From: an uncultured Angelakisella sp.
Lineage (GTDB): Bacteria; Bacillota; Clostridia; Oscillospirales; Ruminococcaceae
Assembly (NCBI GenBank): GCA_910585535.1
Contig: CAJUFK010000005.1
Span: 1 to 64,000 of the forward strand
Length of the DNA stretch: 64,000 nucleotides
Direction: 5' to 3'
Of this stretch, positions 22,744-30,736 are shown one piece after another (the first letter of the stretch is position 1; each line of letters begins with the position of its first letter). A program made the translations under genes and the position numbers. The notes beneath the pieces are model-generated. The model had not been told where the DNA came from. It worked only from the letters and a program-made list of their open reading frames with translations, and did no database searches.

Positions 22744-23943
22744 ATGAAGCAGATCCTGGAAGGGATTTACGAGGTAGGGGCGCTGAATCCCGCCATGCGG
22801 GTGTTTGACATTGTAATGGAGACCGACTATGGCACCTCCTATAACTCCTATCTGGTAAAGGGGCAGCAGAAAACGGCTCTCATTGATGTTTGCCACAGGA
22901 GCTTTTTTGAGCCCTATCTGGCGAATATCCGGGAGGTCTGCGACCCCAAGGAGATCGACTGCATCGTCCTGAACCACAATGAGCCGGACCACACCGGCGC
23001 CCTGGCCCAGCTGCTGCCGGAGCTGGGGGATGTGACCATTTACACCTCCCAGGCGGGCTCCATCTACATCAAGGGCATCACCAACCGCCAGGACCTGAAT
23101 ATCCACGTGGTCAAGGACGGGGAGACCCTGGACCTGGGGGGCAAGACCCTCCGGTTCATCTCCGCCCCCTTCCTCCACTGGCCCGATTCCATCTTCACCT
23201 ACCTGCCGGAGGACCGTGTGGTATTCACCTGCGACTTTTTGGGAGCCCACTACGCCGAGCCCTATACCTTCGACTACAACATGGCCTACCCGGAAAAGTA
23301 CGACAAGGCTTTCCGGGGGTACTACGACGCCATCTTCGGGCCCTTCAAAAAGTACGTTCAGGCGGGGCTCCAGAAGCTGGAAGCCCTTGACTTCGACATG
23401 GTGCTACCCAGCCACGGCCCGGTGCTGACCATCGACACCATGCTCCAGACCGCCATTGCCAGGTACCGTTCCTGGAGCGCCCCGGTTCAGCGGGAGAAGA
23501 AGCTGGCCGTGGTCTTTTACACCAGCGCCTACGGCAACACCAAGCAGATGGCGGTGGAGGTCTGGCACGGCCTTCTGGAGGGAAACCAGAAGCTGGACAC
23601 CCGTTTCTGCGACATCATCGAGCATCCCATGGCGGAGATGCGGGCCCTCCTCAACGAGTGCGACGCCTTTGCCATCGGTACCCCTACCATCAACCGGGAC
23701 GCGGTGCCTCCGGTGTGGGAGCTGCTGGCGGGGATGGACGCCATCAACAGCCAGAAGCGCCCCTGCGCTGTCTTTGGCTCCTTCGGCTGGAGCGGGGAAG
23801 GGTGCCCCAACGTAGCCGCAAGACTGCAGTCTCTTAAGTGCGCTATGGTGGAGGAGCCTCTGCGGGCGACCTTTGTCCCCACCCAGGAGGACCTGGAAAA
23901 GGCCAGGGCTCTGGGGGTCCGCTTAGGCGAAGCACTCTCCTGA
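22744..23943 (+). CDS. Flavodiiron protein (FprA family)
   Basis: A 399-residue A-type flavoprotein with an N-terminal metallo-beta-lactamase-like diiron domain and a C-terminal flavodoxin domain. Iron ligands are in HNEPDH (residues 78-83), LHWPDS, CDFLGAH and PSHGPV; the FMN loop is YTSAYGNTKQMA, followed by GTPTINRDAVPPVWELL and FGSFGWSGEG. The family reduces O2 to water or NO to N2O with electrons from rubredoxin, here encoded just upstream. An ATG 9 bases upstream abuts the GAGGAG site, so the second ATG is used. A terminator follows. Confidence 0.95.
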   Translation: MKQILEGIYEVGALNPAMRVFDIVMETDYGTSYNSYLVKGQQKTALIDVCHRSFFEPYLANIREVCDPKEIDCIVLNHNEPDHTGALAQLLPELGDVTIYTSQAGSIYIKGITNRQDLNIHVVKDGETLDLGGKTLRFISAPFLHWPDSIFTYLPEDRVVFTCDFLGAHYAEPYTFDYNMAYPEKYDKAFRGYYDAIFGPFKKYVQAGLQKLEALDFDMVLPSHGPVLTIDTMLQTAIARYRSWSAPVQREKKLAVVFYTSAYGNTKQMAVEVWHGLLEGNQKLDTRFCDIIEHPMAEMRALLNECDAFAIGTPTINRDAVPPVWELLAGMDAINSQKRPCAVFGSFGWSGEGCPNVAARLQSLKCAMVEEPLRATFVPTQEDLEKARALGVRLGEALS

Positions 23944-23962
23944 AACCGATAAAAATTTGCAG

Positions 23963-23999
23963 CAGCCGGTGATCCAGTCGCCGGCTGTTTTCTCTTTTT
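23963..23999 (+). terminator. Terminator after the flavodiiron gene
   Basis: Stem CAGCCGG / CCGGCTG (23963-23969 with 23981-23987) followed by TTTTCTCTTTTT. Confidence 0.85.
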
Positions 24000-24086
24000 G
24001 GGGAAAAGATAGCTCGTTTTCGGAGAAGATCTGCGCCGGAAAAACACATTTTTGTAAAAAAGAGGAGGAAAGATTCAGATTACACC

Positions 24087-24116
24087 TTGCATCGTGGGGG
24101 GGACATATGGTAAAAT
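24087..24116 (+). promoter_or_regulatory. Promoter of efp
   Basis: TTGCAT (24087-24092), 18-base spacer, TAAAAT (24111-24116), about 40 bases before the start codon. Confidence 0.65.
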
Positions 24117-24158
24117 AGCGGGGATAGAGTTACATCATTGACTAGGAGGTAACAGTTT

Positions 24159-24716
24159 ATGATTTCTGCCGGAGAATTTCGGAATGGCGCCACCTTCGAT
24201 ATGGAGGGAAGCGTGTATTCCATCATCGAGTTTCAGCACGTAAAGCCCGGGAAGGGCGCCGCCTTTGTGCGTACCAAGATCCGCAACGTTATTACCGGTG
24301 CCGTTACCGAGCGCACCTTCAGCCCCACCGAAAAGTTCCCTGTGGCTATGATCGAGCGCAAGGATATGGAGTACCTGTATAACGACGGGGATCTGTACTA
24401 CTTCATGGACAGCGAGACCTACGAGAATCTGCCCATCAACGCCTCGGTGCTGGGGGACAACTTTAAGTTCGTCAAGGAGAACACTGTGGTGAAGGTCCTT
24501 TCCTACAAGGGTTCTGTTTTCGGCGTGGAGCCCCCCAACTTTATGGAGCTGGTGGTCACCAAGACCGATCCGGGCTTTGCCGGCAACACCGCCACCAACG
24601 CCACCAAGCCTGCCACCCTGGAGACCGGGGCAGAGATCAAGGTTCCCCTTTTCGTCAACGAAGGGGACCGCATCCGTGTGGACACCCGTACCGGAGAGTA
24701 CATGGAGAGAGCGTAA
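24159..24716 (+). CDS. efp: Elongation factor P
   Basis: A 185-residue translation factor that relieves ribosome stalling at polyproline stretches. All three OB/KOW domains are present: N-terminal KOW-like (MISAGEFRNGATFDMEGSVY, then HVKPGKGAAFVRTK carrying the modifiable loop lysine), central (ERTFSPTEKFPVAMIERKDM) and C-terminal (KVPLFVNEGDRIRVDTRTGEY-type ending). Length is normal. AGGAGGTAACAG precedes the ATG. A zinc-ribbon CD1247-type gene follows 16 bases after. Confidence 0.97.
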   Translation: MISAGEFRNGATFDMEGSVYSIIEFQHVKPGKGAAFVRTKIRNVITGAVTERTFSPTEKFPVAMIERKDMEYLYNDGDLYYFMDSETYENLPINASVLGDNFKFVKENTVVKVLSYKGSVFGVEPPNFMELVVTKTDPGFAGNTATNATKPATLETGAEIKVPLFVNEGDRIRVDTRTGEYMERA

Positions 24717-24732
24717 GGGGAGGATTTCAAAC

Positions 24733-25161
24733 ATGATGACCATTACCGAAAAAGTGGCTTACCTCAAGGGCCTGGCCGAAGGGATGAAGATGGACAGCTC
24801 CACCAACGAGGGAAAGCTGCTCCTGGCAATTATCGACACTTTGGATGATGTCGCCCTTACGGTCTCCGATCTGGAAGACACCGTAGCGGAACTTTCCGCC
24901 CAGGTAGACGAGATCGATGACGACCTGGGCTCGGTGGAGGAAGACCTCTACGGAGACGAGGACGACGAGTGCTGCTGTGACGACGAGATGGAAGATACCC
25001 TCTACGAAGTGGAGTGCCCCAGCTGCGGCGATATTATCTGCCTGGATGAGGAGATGCTGGACGAAGGGGAGATCGACTGTCCCAACTGCGGCGAAAAGCT
25101 GGAGTTTGATTTTGAGGATGGGGACGAGCCCTGCGGCTGCGGCCATCATCACGAAGACTGA
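24733..25161 (+). CDS. CD1247-type N-terminal domain and zinc-ribbon protein
   Basis: A 142-residue acidic protein. The N-terminal helical region (MTITEKVAYLKGLAEGMKMD, then DTVAELSAQVDEIDDDLGSV) matches the CD1247 N-terminal domain seen in Clostridia, usually next to efp. A Cys-rich acidic hinge (DDECCCDDE) leads to a zinc ribbon with CPSCGD and CPNCGE, ending CGCGHHH. The start is the first of two adjacent ATGs after GGGGAGGA. Function unknown; the layout suggests protein or nucleic-acid binding rather than catalysis. Confidence 0.85.
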   Translation: MMTITEKVAYLKGLAEGMKMDSSTNEGKLLLAIIDTLDDVALTVSDLEDTVAELSAQVDEIDDDLGSVEEDLYGDEDDECCCDDEMEDTLYEVECPSCGDIICLDEEMLDEGEIDCPNCGEKLEFDFEDGDEPCGCGHHHED

Positions 25162-25283
25162 GTTCGGTCCGGGAAATATACAGCGTTATCAAGGGGCGGT
25201 CGCATAGCAATATACGGCCGCCTGGCGATTGTCCGAACCAAAGCGGCGGCAATTAGTATGAAACAAGCCCCCTGGGGCATTTA
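25162..25283 (+). other. Possible structured leader between the zinc-ribbon and Gx transporter genes
   Basis: The spacer opens with GTTCGG (25162-25167), which pairs with CCGAAC (near 25232-25238). Inside lies a stem GGCGGTCG / CGGCCGCC with a 12-base loop, and near the 3' end a GCCCC..GGGGC hairpin just before the start codon. AATATACAGC and AATATACGGC are a near direct repeat. It does not match a riboswitch class I know; it may be chance. Confidence 0.3.
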
Positions 25284-25835
25284 ATGGGGAGTGTGAGGCG
25301 GTTGAAGGTGCGACGGTCCGGTTCGGCGGCAGAGGTGGCCCTGATGGGAATGCTTTTCGCCATGGCCATGGCCCTCAGCTTCGCCGAGTCGATGCTTCCG
25401 GTGCTGCCCATGCTGCCCCCTGGCTTCCGGCTGGGGCTTTCCAACATCATCACCATGTACACCCTGTTTGTTCTGGGGGCCAGAAAGGGCTTTGCCATCG
25501 CGGTGATGAAGTCGGTGTTCGTGCTTCTCACCCGGGCCCCTATGGCGGCCTACCTCAGCCTTTGCGGCGGTCTTCTCTCGGTGCTTGCCATGAGTCTTGC
25601 CGCCAAGCTGAAGCCGCTGGAAAAGGACTATCTGCTTCTCAGCGTTATTGGGGCGCTGGCCCACAATTTCGGGCAGCTTTTGGCTTCGGTGACCTATACC
25701 GGCGCGGTGATGTTTTATTATATGCCGGTCCTTGTCATTTCCGGGGTAATGATGGGTATCGTCACCGGGGTGGTTCTCAAGGTGGTAATGCCCTATATCA
25801 ATAAAATCGGGACCTCTCTGCACTCAACTCGCTGA
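25284..25835 (+). CDS. Gx transporter family membrane protein
   Basis: A protein of up to 183 residues with four to five membrane helices of the Gx transporter family (formerly labelled heptaprenyl diphosphate synthase component I). Typical stretches are ALMGMLFAMAMALSFAESML, PPGFRLGLSNIITMYTLFVL and SLCGGLLSVLAMSL. The start is uncertain: the ATG has no clear Shine-Dalgarno, whereas a TTG 18 bases later follows GGGGAG and GAGG. The family is often next to Rnf operons, as here, which suggests a role tied to flavin or Rnf assembly; this is inference. Confidence 0.85.
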   Translation: MGSVRRLKVRRSGSAAEVALMGMLFAMAMALSFAESMLPVLPMLPPGFRLGLSNIITMYTLFVLGARKGFAIAVMKSVFVLLTRAPMAAYLSLCGGLLSVLAMSLAAKLKPLEKDYLLLSVIGALAHNFGQLLASVTYTGAVMFYYMPVLVISGVMMGIVTGVVLKVVMPYINKIGTSLHSTR

Positions 25836-25928
25836 GGAAAGCGCGGCGGGGTCCCAGGACCGGTCCGGAAGGGGTGTTTTTCGGAACGGTCCAAGCCAGC
25901 AACAAGAGAGATTTGGAGGGATGTGCAA

Positions 25929-27236
25929 GTGCCATCATTATTCAGCAAAGCGTTAAATGGTGTCAGTGTCAAGCACTGCAAAAACACCGCCAGCAGCGCG
26001 GCTGTGAGGATGCCTGTGCCGGACAAAGTGGTGATTCCGATGCTCCAGCACATGGGCGCCCCCTGTGAGCCCCTGGTGAAGGTGAAGGACACCGTGACGG
26101 TAGGGCAGCTCATCGGGGACAGCGACGCGTTCCTTTCTGCGCCGGTCCATTCCAGCGTTTCCGGCACCGTCACCGCCATCGAGGATTTTACCTCTCCCGG
26201 CGGCCAGGTGTGCAAAAGCGTTGTCATTACCACCGATAAGCTTCAAACCGTCTGCCCGGACATCGCCCCCCCTGTGGTAAACAGCAGGGAGGACCTAATC
26301 AAGGCGGCCCGGGCCTGCGGCCTGGTGGGCTTGGGCGGGGCCGGGTTCCCCACCCACATCAAGCTGAACCCCAAGAACCTGGACCAGGTGGACACCCTGG
26401 TGGTGAACGGGGCGGAGTGCGAGCCCTTTATCACCTGCGATATGCGCCTGATGCTGGAAAGAACCGACAGCATCGTGGAGGGTATCCGGGTGGTGATGAA
26501 GTACCTGAACCTCAAGACCTGTGTCATTGGCGTTGAGGACAACAAGCCGGAGGCCATCGCCGCTTTGAACCAGGCGGTCTCCGGAATGAAAAACGTCAGT
26601 GTCCTGGCCATGAAGGCCCTCTACCCCAAGGGCGCGGAAAAGGTCATCATCTATGAAGCTACCGGCCGTGTGGTGGAGGAAGGGAAACTTCCTGCCGACG
26701 CCGGGGTCATTGCCATGAACGTTGCTACCATCAGCAAACTGGCGGATTTCCTCAAAACCGGGATGCCCCTGGTGGAGAAGATGCTCACAGTGGATGGCGG
26801 CTCGGTGGCCGAACCCAAGAACATCATCGCCCCCATCGGGACCCCTATCAAGGACATGGTGGAGTTCTGCGGCGGCTACAAGTCGGAGCCCAAAAAGCTG
26901 ATTCTGGGCGGCCCCATGATGGGAATTTGCGTCTTCTCCGACGAGTTCCCCCTCTTAAAGAACAACAACGCCATCCTGGCCTTTGACGAAAGCCAGTGTG
27001 CCCCGGTGAAGGAGACCGCCTGTATCCGCTGCGGCCGCTGCGTCCGGGCCTGTCCCTTCGACCTGGCCCCTGCTGCTATGGACAAAGCCTATCATATGGG
27101 CAATGTGGAACAGCTCCAGGCCCTGAAGGTGAACCTCTGCATGGAGTGCGGCAGCTGTTCCTATGTCTGCCCTGCCCACCGGGAACTTGCCATGTACAAC
27201 AAGCTGGGCAAGCGTATGCTCAGAGAAGCGAAGTAG
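25929..27236 (+). CDS. rnfC: Rnf complex subunit C
   Basis: A 435-residue membrane-associated subunit that takes electrons between NADH and the ferredoxin side of the Rnf ion pump. The N-terminal barrel-sandwich domain (PCEPLVKVKDTVTVGQLIGD), the flavin/NADH-binding GLGGAGFPTHIKL and VVNGAECEPFITCD, an SLBB-like region, and two 4Fe-4S motifs (CIRCGRCVRACPF and CMECGSCSYVCPA) are all present. GTG 25929 is chosen because GGAGGG is 8 bases upstream; the GTG six bases earlier is too close. First gene of rnfCDGEAB. Confidence 0.97.
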   Translation: MPSLFSKALNGVSVKHCKNTASSAAVRMPVPDKVVIPMLQHMGAPCEPLVKVKDTVTVGQLIGDSDAFLSAPVHSSVSGTVTAIEDFTSPGGQVCKSVVITTDKLQTVCPDIAPPVVNSREDLIKAARACGLVGLGGAGFPTHIKLNPKNLDQVDTLVVNGAECEPFITCDMRLMLERTDSIVEGIRVVMKYLNLKTCVIGVEDNKPEAIAALNQAVSGMKNVSVLAMKALYPKGAEKVIIYEATGRVVEEGKLPADAGVIAMNVATISKLADFLKTGMPLVEKMLTVDGGSVAEPKNIIAPIGTPIKDMVEFCGGYKSEPKKLILGGPMMGICVFSDEFPLLKNNNAILAFDESQCAPVKETACIRCGRCVRACPFDLAPAAMDKAYHMGNVEQLQALKVNLCMECGSCSYVCPAHRELAMYNKLGKRMLREAK

Positions 27237-27249
27237 GGGGTGTGAAGAA

Positions 27250-28197
27250 TTGTCTAATCTAAAAGTCATTGCCCCTGCTCCGCACTTCCGGAGTGGGGAA
27301 ACCACCAGTACCATCATGCTCAGCGTGGTGGCGGCTCTCATCCCCGCAGTGGTGGTGTCCTTCCTGGTCTTTGGCCCCCAGGCCCTCCTGCTGGAGGCGG
27401 TCTGTGTCGTGGCCAGCGTTTTCTTCGAGTACCTGTTCCGGGTCATTATGTGCAAGCGGGACAACACCATCTGGGATTGCAGCGCCATTGTCACCGGCCT
27501 CTTGCTGGCCTTTAACCTTCCGGTGGGGATGCCCATTTGGATGGCAGTGCTGGGCTGCGCCGTGGCCATTATCGTCACCAAGCAGCTGTTTGGCGGCATC
27601 GGCCAGAACTTTGCCAACCCTGCCATTGTAGGCCGTATCTTTCTGCTGGTCTCCTTTGGCGGCCAGATGACCACCTGGGCGGCCCCTCGGGGCTACTTTG
27701 GGGTGGATGCCGTTTCCGGCGCGACCCCTTTGGCTATCCTCAAGAACCCTGAACTGGGCCTCAAGCCCCTTCCCGATATGCTGAATATGCTTTTGGGCAT
27801 CCGGGGCGGCAGCGTAGGGGAGACCTGCATTGTGGCATTGGTCATCGGCGGGATTTTCCTCATCTGGAAGAAGGTCATCACCGCCACCACCCCTGTGGTA
27901 TTCCTGCTTACCATCGTTGTCCTGTCCCTCTGCTTCGGTCTGAACCCCGCCTATGAGCTGGTGGCCGGCGGTGCGGTCTTGGGCGCCTTCTTCATGGCCA
28001 CCGATTACGCGACCTCCCCTGTCACCGAATCCGGCAAGGTCATCTTTGCGCTGGGCTGCGGTATCATTACGATGCTGATTCGGGCCTTCGGCTCCTATCC
28101 CGAGGGCGTTTCCTTCTCCATCCTTCTGATGAACATTATGACCCCGCACATTGATAGTCTGACCAGAAAGAAGCCTTTTGGAGGTGTTGTGAAATGA
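27250..28197 (+). CDS. rnfD: Rnf complex subunit D
   Basis: A 315-residue membrane subunit of the NqrB/RnfD family. The N-terminus APAPHFRSGETTSTIMLSVV is the RnfD hallmark. Many membrane helices follow, and VDAVSGATPLAILK carries the conserved SGAT motif whose Thr takes a covalent FMN in this family. TTG 27250 is chosen because AGGGGGT precedes it by about 9 bases and the conserved N-terminus begins there. It overlaps rnfG by 4 bases. Confidence 0.95.
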   Translation: MSNLKVIAPAPHFRSGETTSTIMLSVVAALIPAVVVSFLVFGPQALLLEAVCVVASVFFEYLFRVIMCKRDNTIWDCSAIVTGLLLAFNLPVGMPIWMAVLGCAVAIIVTKQLFGGIGQNFANPAIVGRIFLLVSFGGQMTTWAAPRGYFGVDAVSGATPLAILKNPELGLKPLPDMLNMLLGIRGGSVGETCIVALVIGGIFLIWKKVITATTPVVFLLTIVVLSLCFGLNPAYELVAGGAVLGAFFMATDYATSPVTESGKVIFALGCGIITMLIRAFGSYPEGVSFSILLMNIMTPHIDSLTRKKPFGGVVK

Positions 28198-29456
28198 ATG
28201 CTGTAAAGGAATTTGTGGTACCCGCAGCGGTACTGACCGTAATCTGTCTCGTGGTTTCAGCAGTCCTGGCGGGAACCTACCAGGTCACCAAGCCTGTCAT
28301 CGAGGCCGCCAAGAGGGCGGAGGCCGACGCCTCCCGTGTCGTGGTCCTTCCCGACGGCAAGGACTTCGAGGAAGTCTCCGCCAGCGGTTTGGAAAATATC
28401 GTGGACGCCTATAAGGCCGGCAACGGCGCCGGCTATGTCATCACCGGCAAAGCCAAGGGCTACGGCGGTGACCTCCAGGTCATGGCCGGCATTGATAAGG
28501 ACGGCAAGATCGCCGGTGTCAAGCTGATGGACAACAACGAGACCCAGGGCATCGGCTCCAAGACCGGTGAGGACAGCTACACCAGCCAGTACAAGGGCAA
28601 GGACAGCACCCTGGATGGCGTCACCACCATTTCCGGCGCTACCATCTCCTCCAAGGCCTTCCAGTCCGCTGTGACCAGCATTTTCCAGGCCTACGGTTCT
28701 CTGGCCGGTGTAGAAGTCGCCGCCCCTGAAGCCGAGGACTACAAAGCCACTGTTTTCCCGGATGTCACCGATTTCTCCGAGATCACCGTGGACGGCGCCA
28801 AGGCTGCCTATAAGGCTGGGGACGCCGGATACGTCCTGGTGATGGAGTCCAAGGGTTGGGAACACGCTACCAGTCCCATGGAAGTCTTTGTTGGAATCGG
28901 CAATGACGGCAAGATCGCTGGTGTGGTCGTAGGCGAAAATTCCGAGACCCCCCCGGTGAGCGACGTTCTCAAGCCCGAGTACCTTTCCAAGTTTATTGGC
29001 AAGGATTCCCCTGACGGTATCGACAACGTTTCCGGTGCCAGCCAGACTTCCGTCGGGATCAAGAAGGCGGTTCGCGCCGCCATGGAACTGGCCCCCGGCC
29101 TCATTGGTGATGCAGCTCCTTCTGAGGGCGGCGATGCCCCTGCAGAGGGCGACGTCCCAGCCGGTGACCTGTTCACCACAACCACAACCGCCAAAGGCTA
29201 CGGCCAGAGCGGCGAGGTCTCGGTTACCGTTTCCATCGACGCCGAAGGGAAGATCGCCAGTATTTCTGTTGACGCCAGCTCCGAGACCACCGGCCTTGGC
29301 ACCCAGGCCCAGGATGCCGCCTACACCGATACCTGGAAGGGCCTTGGCGAAGGGGAAGCTCCCGCCGCGATCTCCGGGGCAACTGTCACCTCCAACGCAG
29401 TACAGGAGGCTGTTGCCAAAGCCTTTGCCGCCTACAATGCTTCGAAAGGAGCGTAA
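28194..29456 (+). CDS. rnfG: Rnf complex subunit G with three FMN-binding-like units
   Basis: A 420-residue subunit, about twice the usual length. One N-terminal membrane helix (residues 8-27) is followed by three FMN_bind-like repeats: residues 77-168, 208-300 and 325-417. Each ends with a flavinylation-type motif: ISGATISS (Thr150), VSGASQTS (Ser283) and ISGATVTS (Thr397). Units 1 and 3 keep the upstream glycine-rich ET.G(I/L)G segment; unit 2 has ETPPVSD there. Pro/Ala/Glu linkers (about 175-185 and 305-325) join them. It may carry three covalent FMNs as an extracytoplasmic electron relay. It overlaps rnfD by 4 bases. Confidence 0.93.
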   Translation: MNAVKEFVVPAAVLTVICLVVSAVLAGTYQVTKPVIEAAKRAEADASRVVVLPDGKDFEEVSASGLENIVDAYKAGNGAGYVITGKAKGYGGDLQVMAGIDKDGKIAGVKLMDNNETQGIGSKTGEDSYTSQYKGKDSTLDGVTTISGATISSKAFQSAVTSIFQAYGSLAGVEVAAPEAEDYKATVFPDVTDFSEITVDGAKAAYKAGDAGYVLVMESKGWEHATSPMEVFVGIGNDGKIAGVVVGENSETPPVSDVLKPEYLSKFIGKDSPDGIDNVSGASQTSVGIKKAVRAAMELAPGLIGDAAPSEGGDAPAEGDVPAGDLFTTTTTAKGYGQSGEVSVTVSIDAEGKIASISVDASSETTGLGTQAQDAAYTDTWKGLGEGEAPAAISGATVTSNAVQEAVAKAFAAYNASKGA

Positions 29457-29459
29457 GGA

Positions 29460-30134
29460 ATGAATAAGCTGAAGATCCTGACAAACGGCATCATCCGGGA
29501 AAACCCCGTACTGGTGCTGGTGCTGGGCACCTGCCCGGCTTTGGCGGTTACCAACTCCACCATCAACGGCGTGGGGATGGGCATTGCCGCCACCTTCGTT
29601 CTCATCTGCTCCAACGTCGTTATCTCCCTGCTGAAAAAAGTGATTCCGGATAAGGTCCGCATCCCCTGCTATATTGTTATCATCGCCGGCTTTGTAACGG
29701 TGGTCCAGCTGGTCCTCCAGGCGTATATGAAGTCCCTTTACGACGCCCTGGGCATCTTCCTGTCCCTTATTGTGGTCAACTGCGTTATTCTGGGCCGGGC
29801 CGAGATGTTCGCCAACAAGAACAGCGTTTACGACTCCTTCCTGGACGGTGTGGGTATGGGCATCGGCTTTACCCTGGCCCTCTTCCTCATGGGCGCCCTT
29901 CGTGAGATCTTCGGGGTAGGTACCTTCTGCAATATCCCCATCCCCGGCCTGTCCTCTGCGCCTATTGCCATCCTGGCCCAGGCCCCCGGCGGGTTCTTCG
30001 TCTATGGCCTTATCATTGCCATCCTTAACAAGGTCTCCAACGGCAAGGCTGTCAAGAGAAAGAGTTTTGACTGTGAATCCTGCCCCTCCCATGCCGGATG
30101 CAGCGGGGCGATGAAAGGGGGCTGCGGTAGATAA
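29460..30134 (+). CDS. rnfE: Rnf complex subunit E
   Basis: A 224-residue membrane subunit of the RnfE/NqrD family with six helices. The half-helix cysteines that share a [2Fe-2S] with RnfA are in LGTCPALAVTNS and VVNCVILGRAEMFA. It has a C-terminal Cys-rich tail (CESCPSHAGCSG...CGR, four cysteines) beyond the last helix, which might bind metal or form a contact with RnfB/C. It starts 3 bases after rnfG and overlaps rnfA by one base. Confidence 0.96.
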   Translation: MNKLKILTNGIIRENPVLVLVLGTCPALAVTNSTINGVGMGIAATFVLICSNVVISLLKKVIPDKVRIPCYIVIIAGFVTVVQLVLQAYMKSLYDALGIFLSLIVVNCVILGRAEMFANKNSVYDSFLDGVGMGIGFTLALFLMGALREIFGVGTFCNIPIPGLSSAPIAILAQAPGGFFVYGLIIAILNKVSNGKAVKRKSFDCESCPSHAGCSGAMKGGCGR

Positions 30135-30724
30135 TGAAAGAAATGCTTATTATCCTGTTTACCGCCATCCTGGTTGAGAACTACGTCCTGATGAAGTTCC
30201 TGGCCATCTGCTCCTTCCTGGGTGTTTCCAAGAAGCTGGATGCCGCAGTTGGCATGAGCGCCGCCGTGATCTTCGTCATGCTTATGGCCACCGCCGCCAC
30301 CTGGCCCATCTACCACTCTATCCTGGATCCCCTCCAGCTGGGGTATATGCAGACGGTGATCTTCATTTTGGTTATCGCCGCCCTGGTGCAGCTGGTAGAA
30401 ATGATCCTGAAAAAGTTCATGCCCCCCCTGTACCGCTCTTTGGGCGTGTTCCTGCCTCTAATCACCACCAACTGCGCCATTTTGGGCGTGGTGGTGCTGA
30501 ACATCACCAAGACCTACACCTTCGCCCAGTCCATGGTGAACTCCCTGGGCGCGGGCCTGGGCTACCTGCTGGCGATGGTGCTGTTCTCCGGCATCCGCTC
30601 CCGGGTGGACACAGCCGACGTGCCGGAATGCTTCAAGGGTGTTCCCATCACCCTGGTGGCCGCTTCCATCATGTCCGTTTCCTTTATGGGCTTCACCGGC
30701 CTGGTGGAGAATATGTTTAAGTAA
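30134..30724 (+). CDS. rnfA: Rnf complex subunit A
   Basis: A 196-residue membrane subunit, pseudo-symmetric with RnfE. The iron-sulfur cysteines lie in FLAICSFLGVS and TTNCAILGVVV, in the two half-helices. The sequence ENYVLMKFLAICSFLGVSKK and ending are as in the family. ATG directly follows the end of rnfE (TAATG). AAGGAGG for rnfB follows. Confidence 0.97.
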   Translation: MKEMLIILFTAILVENYVLMKFLAICSFLGVSKKLDAAVGMSAAVIFVMLMATAATWPIYHSILDPLQLGYMQTVIFILVIAALVQLVEMILKKFMPPLYRSLGVFLPLITTNCAILGVVVLNITKTYTFAQSMVNSLGAGLGYLLAMVLFSGIRSRVDTADVPECFKGVPITLVAASIMSVSFMGFTGLVENMFK

Positions 30725-30736
30725 GGAGGAACAGAG

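Noticed and set aside
28257..30092. Minus-strand 611-codon frame opposite rnfG and rnfE
   Set aside because: Antisense to two Rnf subunits; a compositional artefact.
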